This document shows positions 40,373-47,489 of a stretch of DNA of 64,000 nucleotides, in pieces. A program made the position numbers and the translations under genes. This DNA is from Hydrogenophaga sp. (GTDB taxonomy: Bacteria > Pseudomonadota > Gammaproteobacteria > Burkholderiales > Burkholderiaceae_C). How positions within the stretch are numbered: position 1 is the first letter of the stretch; every line of letters begins with the position of its first letter. The notes under the pieces were generated by a model. The model searched no databases. It was given only the letters and a program-made list of their open reading frames with translations, and was not told where the DNA came from. The stretch lies in the NCBI RefSeq assembly GCF_030651625.1, contig NZ_JAUSCF010000022.1:310001-374000 (forward strand). The letters are read 5' to 3'.

Positions 40373-42094
40373 ATGACGTCGACCACACTCATCGCGGGAC
40401 CATGGTGGCCATTGCTGGCACTGGCCACGCCGCTGGCATTAGCGGCGTTGGCAGGGCTGCCGAGGGTGCGCCAGCATGCCTTGCTGCTGCTGCCGCTGGC
40501 CCCGCTGCCAGCGCTGCCGCTGGCGGTGGTCGGCACCTTCGCCGACGCCACCACGGTTCCGGACCTGCTGCTGGGCGTCCACCTGGGCCTGGACGACAGC
40601 GCCCGCCCGTTCCTGTTGCTGACCGCCTGGCTGTGGTTGATGGCCGGCCTTTACGCTGCCACCTACCTGCGCAACACCCGCAAACCCGCGGTGTTCACCA
40701 GCTTCTGGTGCATGACGCTGGCGGGCAACCTTGGCGTGTTCATGGCGCAGGACGTGGCCACCTTCTACCTGGCTTTCGCCACGGTGTCGCTGGCTGCTTA
40801 TGTCCTGGTGGTTCACGACGGCACCGAGCGCGCGTTGCACGCCGGACGCATCTACCTGATCCTTGCCCTTCTGGGCGAGGCAGCACTGCTGGGTGGCCTG
40901 CTGATGGGTGCGCACGCCGCCGACAGCCCGCGCATCATCGACGTGCGCGCGGCGCTTGGCGAGGCGCCGTCTCGCCACGTGATCATCGCGCTGCTGGTGC
41001 TGGGCTTCGGCCTCAAGGCAGGGTTGATGCCGCTGCACATCTGGCTGCCGCTGGCCCACCCGGCCGCGCCGACACCGGCCTCGGCCGTGCTCAGCGGCGC
41101 CATCGTCAAGGCCGGCATCTTCGGCCTGATGGCCTTCCTGCCCGGCGGCGCGCAGGCCATGGACTGGGGCTGGCTGCTGCTGGTCGCCGGCCTGCTCAGC
41201 GCGTACGGCGGCGTGCTCCTGGGCCTGACGCAATCCGACGTGAAGGCCGTACTGGCCTACTCGACGATCAGCCAGATGGGGCTGGTCATTGCACTGATCG
41301 GCCTGTCCATGACGCAAGCGCACACCGCGCCAGCGCTGACGGCAGCCGCACTGGCCAGCGTGCACCATGGCCTGGCCAAGGGCGCGCTGTTCCTCGCGGT
41401 CGGTGTGGCTCTCGCGACCACAGGACGGCCACGGCACTGGGTGCTGGCACTGACCGCGCTGGCTGCGCTGTCGGTGGCTGGCCTGCCACTGACGGGAGGG
41501 GCCTGGGCCAAGGCGGCGCTCAAGGCGCCGGTTGACATCGAGGTGGTGGAGTGGCTGCTGGCCTTGTCGGCCACCGGCACCGCGCTGCTGCTGCTGCGCT
41601 TCTGGCTGTTGCTGCGCGCAAAGAAGGCCGAGCACACCGGCAATCAGTCCGGTGTGCCCTGGGGCCTGCTGCTGCCATGGATCACGCTGCTGGGCAGCGC
41701 GCTGCTGCTGCCCTGGGTACTGGTGCCCTACTACACCGGCATGCCGTCGGGGTACGCGCTTGCCCCGGGCACGCTCTGGAGCGGCGTGTGGCCCCTGCTG
41801 CTGGCCGGCGCGCTCGCAGCGGTGGCACTGCGACGGCGCATGAAACCACCAACCCTGCCCGAAGGCGATCTGGCGCATCCGCTGGAACGCGCCGTGCTGG
41901 TTGTGGTGCGCGCGGTCACGGTGCGCGCCATGGCCGAACGACCACAGCACGCGCGCCGAATGCGCCGTTGGCTCGAACAGGCGACAAACTGGCAGGCGTT
42001 TGAGCGGGCGTTGTCGCGCTGGTCGGTCGCTGGCGTAGTGCTGCTGTTCGTGATGCTGGCCGTGACCGTGCTCACTCGTGTCGGGTCGGGCTGA
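40373..42094 (+). CDS. Third antiporter-like membrane subunit (NuoL/HyfB-like), lacking the TM5 glutamate
   Basis: This 573-residue polytopic protein starts MTSTTLIAGPWWPLLALATP. The TM7 Lys is kept (LGFGLKAGLMPLHIWLPLAH), as are SGAIVKAGIFGLMAFL with the TM8 Lys and LASVHHGLAKGALFLAVGVA with His and Lys. In TM5, where FELxxL normally holds a functional Glu, the sequence is FYLAFATVSLAAYVLV, so the Glu is replaced by Ala. The C-terminus adds two spans with a basic cytosolic stretch (RPQHARRMRRWLEQATNWQA), reminiscent of the C-terminal extension of large antiporter subunits. It is the last gene, followed by a terminator. It may be structural or may conduct by a modified path. Confidence 0.85.
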   Translation: MTSTTLIAGPWWPLLALATPLALAALAGLPRVRQHALLLLPLAPLPALPLAVVGTFADATTVPDLLLGVHLGLDDSARPFLLLTAWLWLMAGLYAATYLRNTRKPAVFTSFWCMTLAGNLGVFMAQDVATFYLAFATVSLAAYVLVVHDGTERALHAGRIYLILALLGEAALLGGLLMGAHAADSPRIIDVRAALGEAPSRHVIIALLVLGFGLKAGLMPLHIWLPLAHPAAPTPASAVLSGAIVKAGIFGLMAFLPGGAQAMDWGWLLLVAGLLSAYGGVLLGLTQSDVKAVLAYSTISQMGLVIALIGLSMTQAHTAPALTAAALASVHHGLAKGALFLAVGVALATTGRPRHWVLALTALAALSVAGLPLTGGAWAKAALKAPVDIEVVEWLLALSATGTALLLLRFWLLLRAKKAEHTGNQSGVPWGLLLPWITLLGSALLLPWVLVPYYTGMPSGYALAPGTLWSGVWPLLLAGALAAVALRRRMKPPTLPEGDLAHPLERAVLVVVRAVTVRAMAERPQHARRMRRWLEQATNWQAFERALSRWSVAGVVLLFVMLAVTVLTRVGSG

Positions 42095-42465
42095 CCCTGT
42101 AGCCCGGCGGCCAACCACACTTGCGCAAAGTCGCCGAGATCGGCGCCATTGCAGCATCACTTGCGCCGCAACCGCGCTCGGCGTGAGCGTCCACCAATAA
42201 ACAAACCCTTGATTTTCCAAAGAAAAAGGCCGCTAGGTGTATGTTCCTAGCGGCCTTTGTCACAGGGTATGGTGGTGGAACACGGAACCGAATCCGCGTC
42301 CGTCATCTGAACCAGATACGAAAGCAGCCTATTGCAGGTGCCCACCTGTACGAAACGAGCTTTTCGGAAATCCGGCTGACGCACCCTGCGCCAAGCCTGA
42401 CAACCATACACACACCCATTCTTGGACGCGCTGATCACCCGCCCGGCCTGGATGCCACCTGCTCA
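42095..42465. other. Gene-free stretch after the antiporter operon
   Basis: About 370 bp hold no supported gene. The only structure seen is the terminator at 42225-42258. After it base use shifts to a less GC-rich composition, and toxin-antitoxin DNA begins. Short open frames here have no recognisable similarity. Confidence 0.6.
42225..42258. terminator. Intrinsic terminator after the antiporter operon
   Basis: AAAGGCCGCTAGG and CCTAGCGGCCTTT form a perfect 13-bp stem with an 8-nt loop. The symmetrical A and T ends let it work on both strands. It lies 130 bp after the last antiporter gene. Confidence 0.85.
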
Positions 42466-42482
42466 AGTCCCATTTTGGGACT
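42466..42482. promoter_or_regulatory. Operator-like inverted repeat before higBA
   Basis: AGTCCCATTTTGGGACT has perfect 7-bp arms with a 3-bp spacer and lies 12 bp before the toxin start, overlapping a possible -10 region (TACACT). Autoregulation by the antitoxin through such a site is normal for HigBA systems. Confidence 0.65.
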
Positions 42483-42494
42483 ACACTTCGACCT

Positions 42495-42797
42495 ATGCGA
42501 GTGATTGCCGTGTCTAGCCTTCGGGCCTTCTGGGAGCGCTACCCCGACGCCGAGCAGCCGCTGAAGGCTTGGTACGAGGAAGCCACCAGTGCGAGCTGGA
42601 CCCAGCCCTCTGACATCAAGGCGCAATACCGCAGCGCCAGCGTACTGAAGAACCGTCGCGTGGTTTTCAACATCAAAGGCAATGACCACCAGCTGATCGC
42701 GGCCATTGCGTACAAGTTACAGATCGTCTACGTGAAGTTTGTCGGCACCCACAAGGAGTACGACGCAGTGGACGCAGAAACCATCGAGTCGGCCTGA
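42495..42797 (+). CDS. higB: HigB-type toxin (mRNA interferase)
   Basis: This 100-residue RelE-fold toxin starts MRVIAVSSLRAFWERYPDAE. The HigB family core is KNRRVVFNIKGNDHQLIAAI, then VYVKFVGTHKEYDAVDAETI. It would cleave mRNA on the ribosome when not bound by the antitoxin. The gene precedes the antitoxin, as usual for HigBA, with 18 bp between them. There is no ribosome-binding site, so translation may be weak or leaderless. It sits in a patch of accessory DNA after the antiporter operon. Confidence 0.93.
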   Translation: MRVIAVSSLRAFWERYPDAEQPLKAWYEEATSASWTQPSDIKAQYRSASVLKNRRVVFNIKGNDHQLIAAIAYKLQIVYVKFVGTHKEYDAVDAETIESA

Positions 42798-42815
42798 CCG
42801 GCCACGGAGGAAAAC

Positions 42816-43187
42816 ATGGACATCCGCCCTATCCACACCGAAGCAGACTACAAGGCCACTCTCAAAGAGATTTCGGCCTTGATGGAGTCCGACCCTGATC
42901 TGGGCACGCCAGAGGGGGATCGCCTGGACATCCTGGCCACGCTGGTGCAAGCCTACGAGGCCAAGCACGTGCCCATCACCGCGCCAGATCCAGTGGAAGC
43001 CATCAAATTCCGGATGGATCAGAGTGGTCTGTCCGTCAAAGATCTTGAGCCGATCATTGGCAAAAGCAACCGCGTCTACGAAGTCCTGAGCCGCAAACGC
43101 CCGCTGACGCTGGCCATGATCCGCAGACTGCACAAGAGCCTGGGCATCCCGGCCGATGTGCTGATTGCGGAGACGGCTGCAAGGTGA
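42816..43187 (+). CDS. higA: HigA-type antitoxin with helix-turn-helix
   Basis: This 123-residue antitoxin starts MDIRPIHTEADYKATLKEIS. The N-terminal half binds toxin (IHTEADYKATLKEISALMES, then LATLVQAYEAKHVPI), and the C-terminal half is a Xre-like helix-turn-helix (FRMDQSGLSVKDLEPIIGKS, then VLSRKRPLTLAMIRRLHKSL). A GGAGGAAAA ribosome-binding site precedes it, stronger than that of the toxin, favouring excess antitoxin. It probably binds the inverted repeat at 42466-42482. Confidence 0.92.
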   Translation: MDIRPIHTEADYKATLKEISALMESDPDLGTPEGDRLDILATLVQAYEAKHVPITAPDPVEAIKFRMDQSGLSVKDLEPIIGKSNRVYEVLSRKRPLTLAMIRRLHKSLGIPADVLIAETAAR

Positions 43188-43257
43188 TCAGCGAACACTG
43201 AGCTTGGCTTCTACGGTGAACAGCGTTGTCATGGGGTCATCTGTTCAGGAGAAAAAG

Positions 43258-43599
43258 ATGCGCTACCCCGTGATGACCGAAAAGCATGTGACCGACCGCT
43301 GGCAGGTCAGTCTCAAGACGCTGCGGCGCTGGCGGCTCGATAGCGAAGGGCCGGTCTGGCACAAGTTGTACCGCCACGTCCGTTACCACGAGGCCGACGT
43401 CCTCGAGTTCGAGCACAGCAGCGCGCAGCATTTGATGACGCTGCTCGGCATCAAACGGGACTTCAAACCGGAAGTGCCAGAAGCGGCGCAAGGTCTCGAT
43501 GCCAAGGCTGAAGACGCGTGGCCAACCGGCAGGTCCAATCAAGAAAAGACGACGCAGGGAATGCCCGGTAACCAAGCCCCAATCTGTCAAGCCGCTTGA
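43258..43599 (+). CDS. Small helix-turn-helix DNA-binding protein (AlpA/excisionase-like fold)
   Basis: This 113-residue protein has a strong ribosome-binding site (CAGGAGAAAA) and starts MRYPVMTEKHVTDRWQVSLK. Residues 8-50 form a winged helix typical of AlpA/excisionase-like proteins (KTLRRWRLDSEGPVWHKLYR, then HVRYHEADVLEFE). The remainder is hydrophilic and probably disordered. Such proteins are common on plasmids and integrative elements, so it supports a mobile origin for this patch. No integrase accompanies it. Confidence 0.7.
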   Translation: MRYPVMTEKHVTDRWQVSLKTLRRWRLDSEGPVWHKLYRHVRYHEADVLEFEHSSAQHLMTLLGIKRDFKPEVPEAAQGLDAKAEDAWPTGRSNQEKTTQGMPGNQAPICQAA

Positions 43600-43684
43600 C
43601 AACGCAGTGCGGAGATGGCCTGTATTGAAAGCGAATTGTGGGCTGTCCATTGCCATCCGAACCCAAGGACCGATAGGCAGCGAT

Positions 43685-43711
43685 TGATGCCGGTGATGCC
43701 GGTGATGCCGG
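43685..43711. repeat. Short tandem repeat, three 9-bp units
   Basis: TGATGCCGG occurs three times in a row in a gene-free gap. It is a minor slippage-type repeat without visible function. Confidence 0.85.
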
Positions 43712-43879
43712 CCCTCTGAGTTCACGGTCTGGACCACACAGCGCTCCTTCATGCGCCAGTGACATCCCGGACCCAGTGGCCGGTTTCAAAGTACTGTTGA
43801 TCTTGCAAGCCAGCCGGTACGTGCATGACGCCTGAACGTCCGCTGATCTCGACCAATTCGGCGTGAACTTGCATGCGGC

Positions 43880-44362
43880 TTATTGAACCCGCAGCACCTC
43901 AAACTGCTGTCGGATTGGAGCGATCTGTATCGACACCTCATCACCCTCGCATTTACCCAGCATCGCCCTGCCCAAAGGGGCTTTGCTGCTGATGACCTGA
44001 ACAAGCTGAGCGCCGCTGATCAACTTCATGTTGCCCCCATCCGGGCCGAGAAAGAGCAGTTGCTGCTTTTCGTCGGAATCGACCAGGCAGACCAGCGCGC
44101 CGATCTGTATACCTTTGCTGGCGTCGTAGGGGCGCGGGCGGAATTGGCGCCAACTGGCCATCGCCTGGCGGATAGCTTCGGCGCGCCGAGCCTGGCCGGT
44201 GGCCAGGTAGGCGGCTTCGAGTCCCAATGTGTCGTATTTGTTTTCGGCGATGTTTTCTTTGTGCGTCGCCGTTTCATGGGCCGCCCGCACTGCCTGCTCG
44301 GCTTGCAGCAGGTCTTCGGCGAGCCGTTCCAGCACCTGCTGCTGCAGCAAGAATTTATCCAT
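43880..44362 (-). CDS. Stand-alone GreA/GreB-like transcription factor
   Basis: This 160-residue protein starts MDKFLLQQQVLERLAEDLLQ. Residues 1-75 form an antiparallel coiled coil of the Gre type (HKENIAENKYDTLGLEAAYL, then ATGQARRAEAIRQAMASWRQ). The C-terminal domain contains IQIGALVCLVDSDEKQQLLF and VISSKAPLGRAMLGKCEGDE, the FKBP-like fold that binds RNA polymerase. The acidic tip residues that stimulate cleavage in GreA (Asp-Glu) are not in their usual context here. It may therefore act in the polymerase channel like Gfh, DksA or Rnk rather than as a cleavage factor. It is a lone gene in the accessory patch. Confidence 0.8.
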   Translation of the reverse strand: MDKFLLQQQVLERLAEDLLQAEQAVRAAHETATHKENIAENKYDTLGLEAAYLATGQARRAEAIRQAMASWRQFRPRPYDASKGIQIGALVCLVDSDEKQQLLFLGPDGGNMKLISGAQLVQVISSKAPLGRAMLGKCEGDEVSIQIAPIRQQFEVLRVQ

Positions 44363-44762
44363 GATGAAAGGTAGGCATCTCGAACAAGCGAGGGAGGTCT
44401 TGATTGTGAAGGGCTCCACCAGCCTTCGACGGTTCTGTTGGCTGCAGGTTAACTTCACCTATGGGCACGATGCTGCGGCCCAATCAGCTGGGCCATTGGC
44501 AGAATTCGGCCATCTTCAGACTTACAAGCCAGTCCAGCGTGTATCCGCTCGAAGTATGAGGCGATCATTCAGGATGAGTTGCACAGACTGTGCGGAGCTG
44601 CGGTGCCCAAGCCGAACGCCAGTCGTCGCCGATGCATGCAATGGGGTTTGGCGAAGGCTGCGCAAACGCCAGGCAGCGCGTCACGCGTGTTGTCCGGTAG
44701 TGCATTGAATGCGCTAAGCTGACAAAAACAACACTTTCTTGCCCCGCAGCCCCCATTCATAC
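44363..44762. other. Gene-free stretch between the Gre-like gene and the TetR gene
   Basis: About 400 bp hold no supported gene, RNA or long repeat. The open frames here are short and on both strands, with no recognisable similarity. The promoter of the TetR gene presumably lies in the last 100 bp. Confidence 0.55.
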
Positions 44763-45422
44763 ATGCCCTACCAGCCCAAGCCCAAGTCCCCCAGGGAGGT
44801 TCACCCGAGGACAGCCAGCGGGCAAGCCCAGAAGACCCGGACGCGCGCCGCGATTGTTCGGGCGGCTATTCCGGTGTTTGCCCATCATGGGCCGGACATT
44901 CCGGTGATCGACGATTTCGTGAAGGCCGCCGGGGTGTCGCGCGGCACCTTCTACAACTACTTCCAGACCACGCGGGACCTGCTGGACGCGACGATGGAGC
45001 AGATTTCGAACGACCTGATCGAGACCATCATCCCGGCGGTGGCCCACGAAAACAATCCGGTGATCCGGCTGGCGACAGCGGCACGGCTGTTCTACAGGAA
45101 GGCACGGCTCGACCCTGTGTTCCGCGCGTTTCTTGGCTCGGTTTCCGGGGTGGGCAATCTGGCCGTCACGCGCGCGCATGCCGACTTGGAGGAAGCGATT
45201 GCGAAGGACCTGATCAAGGTGAAGGACATTGAGTTGGCGGAGGCAATCTCTTTCGGGTTGATGGTGTTTGCGCTGCGCTCCTCCAACGTCGAGGCCGGCG
45301 GTCCGGAGCGGGCCCGCGAGGTGGTTCGCGCCATTCTCAACGCCCTGGGGGCAGACCCCAGGCTGATTGATCAGGCCATGCAGGTTCCCTTGCCTCCCCC
45401 GGCACCTCCGGGTAATCCCTAG
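44763..45422 (+). CDS. TetR-family regulator of the aromatic operon
   Basis: This 219-residue regulator starts MPYQPKPKSPREVHPRTASG and has a long basic N-tail. The helix-turn-helix is at about 20-65 (RAAIVRAAIPVFAHHGPDIP, then VIDDFVKAAGVSRGTFYNYF). The ligand-binding half is alpha-helical and ends in a Pro-rich tail. It is read in the same direction as the catabolic operon and ends 156 bp before it, with tandem operator-like repeats in the gap. It is therefore probably the repressor of that operon, relieved by the aromatic substrate or an intermediate. The eight-codon extension to 44739 lacks an ATG. Confidence 0.88.
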   Translation: MPYQPKPKSPREVHPRTASGQAQKTRTRAAIVRAAIPVFAHHGPDIPVIDDFVKAAGVSRGTFYNYFQTTRDLLDATMEQISNDLIETIIPAVAHENNPVIRLATAARLFYRKARLDPVFRAFLGSVSGVGNLAVTRAHADLEEAIAKDLIKVKDIELAEAISFGLMVFALRSSNVEAGGPERAREVVRAILNALGADPRLIDQAMQVPLPPPAPPGNP

Positions 45423-45440
45423 CAGGTGTTTACACTAATA

Positions 45441-45470
45441 TTGACGTTTATGTCATTGACGTTAATGTCA
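45441..45470. promoter_or_regulatory. Tandem 15-bp operator-like repeats before the catabolic operon
   Basis: TTGACGTTTATGTCA (45441-45455) is followed directly by TTGACGTTAATGTCA (45456-45470). The two copies differ at one base, and each contains a dyad TGAC-N6-GTCA. A -10-like TATAGA follows at 45472. Binding of the adjacent TetR protein here would cover the promoter. Confidence 0.75.
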
Positions 45471-45578
45471 ATATAGATAGACTTCCGCCATCGTCTCTGA
45501 AGCAGTGCCCGAGTGGGGCACCGCTCCATGTACACCGGGTACGGCCCACAGGCGCGACGAGGCAACCAGGAAGTCGAG

Positions 45579-46436
45579 ATGGCGCAAGCCCAGTTTGTTG
45601 AAGGGACAACCAGCACCGGCGCGGCGTGGCGCATCGGGTATCAGGTGTCCGGCGCGGGTGAAGACGTGGTGCTGCTGCACGGCGGCGGACCGGGTGCCAC
45701 CGGCGCGAGCAACTACAGCAAGAACATCGAAGCCCTGTCGCGGCATTTCCGCTGCTGGGTGATCGACTTCCCGGGCTGGGGCAGCAGCTCCAAGAACCTG
45801 AATGCCTTCGGCGGGCTCGGCCCGTTCCACAACGGCGGCCGTGCGGTGCTGGCCTTCATGGACGCGATGGGGATCCAGCGGGCGCACCTGATTGGCAACT
45901 CGTTTGGCGGCTCAGCGGCGCTGTGCCTGGCCATGGATGCGCCCGAACGGGTGGGCAAGCTGGTGCTGATGGGGCCGGGCGGTGGCGTGGTGGCAGGCGC
46001 CACGGGCCCGACTGAGGGCATCAAGCAGCTGCTGACCTACTACCTGGGAGATGGACCATCGCTAGAAAAGCTGGAGAGCTTCATCGGCAACCTGGTGCAC
46101 GACCAGAGCCTGCTGACCCCCGAACTGATCCGCCTGCGCTTCGAGGCCAGCAACGACCCCGAAATTCGTGCCAACCCGCCGCTGGTGCCGCCACCCGGCG
46201 GCCCGGGCAAAGAAACCTTCATCAGCCTGGACCCGCGCCTGGCCTCGGTATCGAACCGCACGCTGTTCATCTGGGGCCTGCAGGACCGGGTGAATCTGGT
46301 GGCCGGACTGGCGCCGTTCAAGGTGATGCCCAACGCCGACTACCTGCTGCTTTCTCGCTGCGGCCACTGGGCGCAGTGGGAACACCCGCAGCGCTTCAAC
46401 GACGTGGTGACCAGCTTCTTGCTGCACGACGGCTGA
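45579..46436 (+). CDS. C-C bond hydrolase of the meta-cleavage pathway (MhpC/BphD family)
   Basis: This 285-residue alpha/beta hydrolase would cleave the ring-fission product to 2-hydroxypenta-2,4-dienoate and a carboxylic acid. The family markers are LLHGGGPGATGASNYSKNIE (oxyanion region), LIGNSFGGSAALCLAM with the nucleophile Ser, GLQDRVNLVAGL with Asp, and SRCGHWAQWEHPQRFNDVV with His. The ATG at 45579 gives a normal N-terminus (MAQAQFVEGTTSTGAAWRI). It is the first gene of the operon after the TetR operators. The side-chain specificity is not readable, so no symbol is given. Confidence 0.9.
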   Translation: MAQAQFVEGTTSTGAAWRIGYQVSGAGEDVVLLHGGGPGATGASNYSKNIEALSRHFRCWVIDFPGWGSSSKNLNAFGGLGPFHNGGRAVLAFMDAMGIQRAHLIGNSFGGSAALCLAMDAPERVGKLVLMGPGGGVVAGATGPTEGIKQLLTYYLGDGPSLEKLESFIGNLVHDQSLLTPELIRLRFEASNDPEIRANPPLVPPPGGPGKETFISLDPRLASVSNRTLFIWGLQDRVNLVAGLAPFKVMPNADYLLLSRCGHWAQWEHPQRFNDVVTSFLLHDG

Positions 46437-46546
46437 CCGCCTGACCCGGCGACCTCCCTGCCGCCGCCCAACCCATTTTTCCCCGCCTTGCATCGGGTCT
46501 TCGCGGACCCGGTGTGGGGCTTCCTTTACCCCAACAGGAGACAGAC

Positions 46547-47488
46547 ATGACCCCCACCATCCAAGAACTGGGCTACCTCGGACTCGAGGTGTCCAACATG
46601 CCGCGCTGGGAGCGCTTCGCCACCGAGGTCATGGGCCTGGGCGTGAGCAGCGGTCCCCAGAACACCCGGCGTCTGCGCATGGACGCCGCACCCGCGCGCT
46701 TCATCCTGAGCGAGGGCCCCGCTGATGACCTGGCGTTTGCTGGCTGGAAAGTGGGATCCGCCGCCGAGGTGGATGCATTTGCGCGCCATCTGGTGAGCAA
46801 GGGCCTTCGAGGCACCTTTGGATCCGATGACGAGCTGGACGTCCGCCATGCCGATCGCATGCTGTACTTCATCGACCCCGAGGGCAACCGCCACGAGGTT
46901 TATGCCGCAGCGCCATCGAAGGAGGTGGTGTTCCGGTCGGAAGTGGTGGCTTCCGGCTTCGTCACGGGCGCCGGCGGTGTGGGGCACGTGGTATTCGAAG
47001 CCGATCACTACCCGGACACCATTGCGTTTGCTCGCAATGTGCTGGGAGTCAGGCTCAGCGACCATATCTACCTGGAACCGGCGCCGGGCGTGAAGATCGA
47101 GGTGTCGTTCTTCCACGCCAACGAGCGGCATCACTCGGTGGCCGTCGCCCCGCGCGCACCGATTCCCGGACCGAAGAAGCGCATCCACCACTTCATGGTC
47201 GAGGCGGGACAGGTGGCCGACGTGGGACGTGCACGCGACCGCTGCCTGACCTTCGGCCTGCCGGTGGTGATGGACATCGGCCAGCACCCGAACGACCATA
47301 TGATCTCGTTCTACGCCCACACGCCATCGGGCTTCCTGTTCGAGTTTGGCTGGGGCGGCGTGAAGGTGGACGATGCGACGTGGAAGGCCGAGGCCTACGA
47401 CCGCGTGAGCAACTGGGGGCACCGCCCGTATGGCGCCATGCCCGGTGAAGGCCCGGCCATGCCGGCCGCTGCGGTGGAGGTGGCCTGA
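46547..47488 (+). CDS. Type I extradiol ring-cleavage dioxygenase (VOC family)
   Basis: This 313-residue enzyme opens a catechol ring next to the hydroxyls using Fe(II). Two VOC-fold domains are seen, and the C-terminal one is catalytic. The iron ligands are His in GVGHVVFEADHYPD, His in KRIHHFMVEAGQVAD, and Glu in PSGFLFEFGWGGVKV. The ACAGGAGA ribosome-binding site fixes the start at 46547 (MTPTIQELGYLGLEVSNM). It belongs to the BphC/HsaC-like group and is unrelated to the type III LigB-fold MhpB that goes with MhpA in E. coli. This makes the cluster a mix of families. Confidence 0.92.
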   Translation: MTPTIQELGYLGLEVSNMPRWERFATEVMGLGVSSGPQNTRRLRMDAAPARFILSEGPADDLAFAGWKVGSAAEVDAFARHLVSKGLRGTFGSDDELDVRHADRMLYFIDPEGNRHEVYAAAPSKEVVFRSEVVASGFVTGAGGVGHVVFEADHYPDTIAFARNVLGVRLSDHIYLEPAPGVKIEVSFFHANERHHSVAVAPRAPIPGPKKRIHHFMVEAGQVADVGRARDRCLTFGLPVVMDIGQHPNDHMISFYAHTPSGFLFEFGWGGVKVDDATWKAEAYDRVSNWGHRPYGAMPGEGPAMPAAAVEVA

Positions 47489-47489
47489 C

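Noticed and set aside
40439..42220. 593-codon minus-strand open frame opposite the third antiporter subunit
   Set aside because: Same type of shadow; the plus-strand gene has clear membrane spans and operon context.
42270..42305. TGGTGG...GTCCG segment resembling the tmRNA 3' end, as a possible attachment-site copy
   Set aside because: By eye it matches the ssrA 3' end at about 21 of 34 positions, mostly in two short blocks. It lacks a long identical core and no integrase is near, so chance is likely.
42247..42438. 63-codon minus-strand frame in the gap after the antiporter operon
   Set aside because: No ribosome-binding site, no similarity, and it runs up to the bidirectional terminator.
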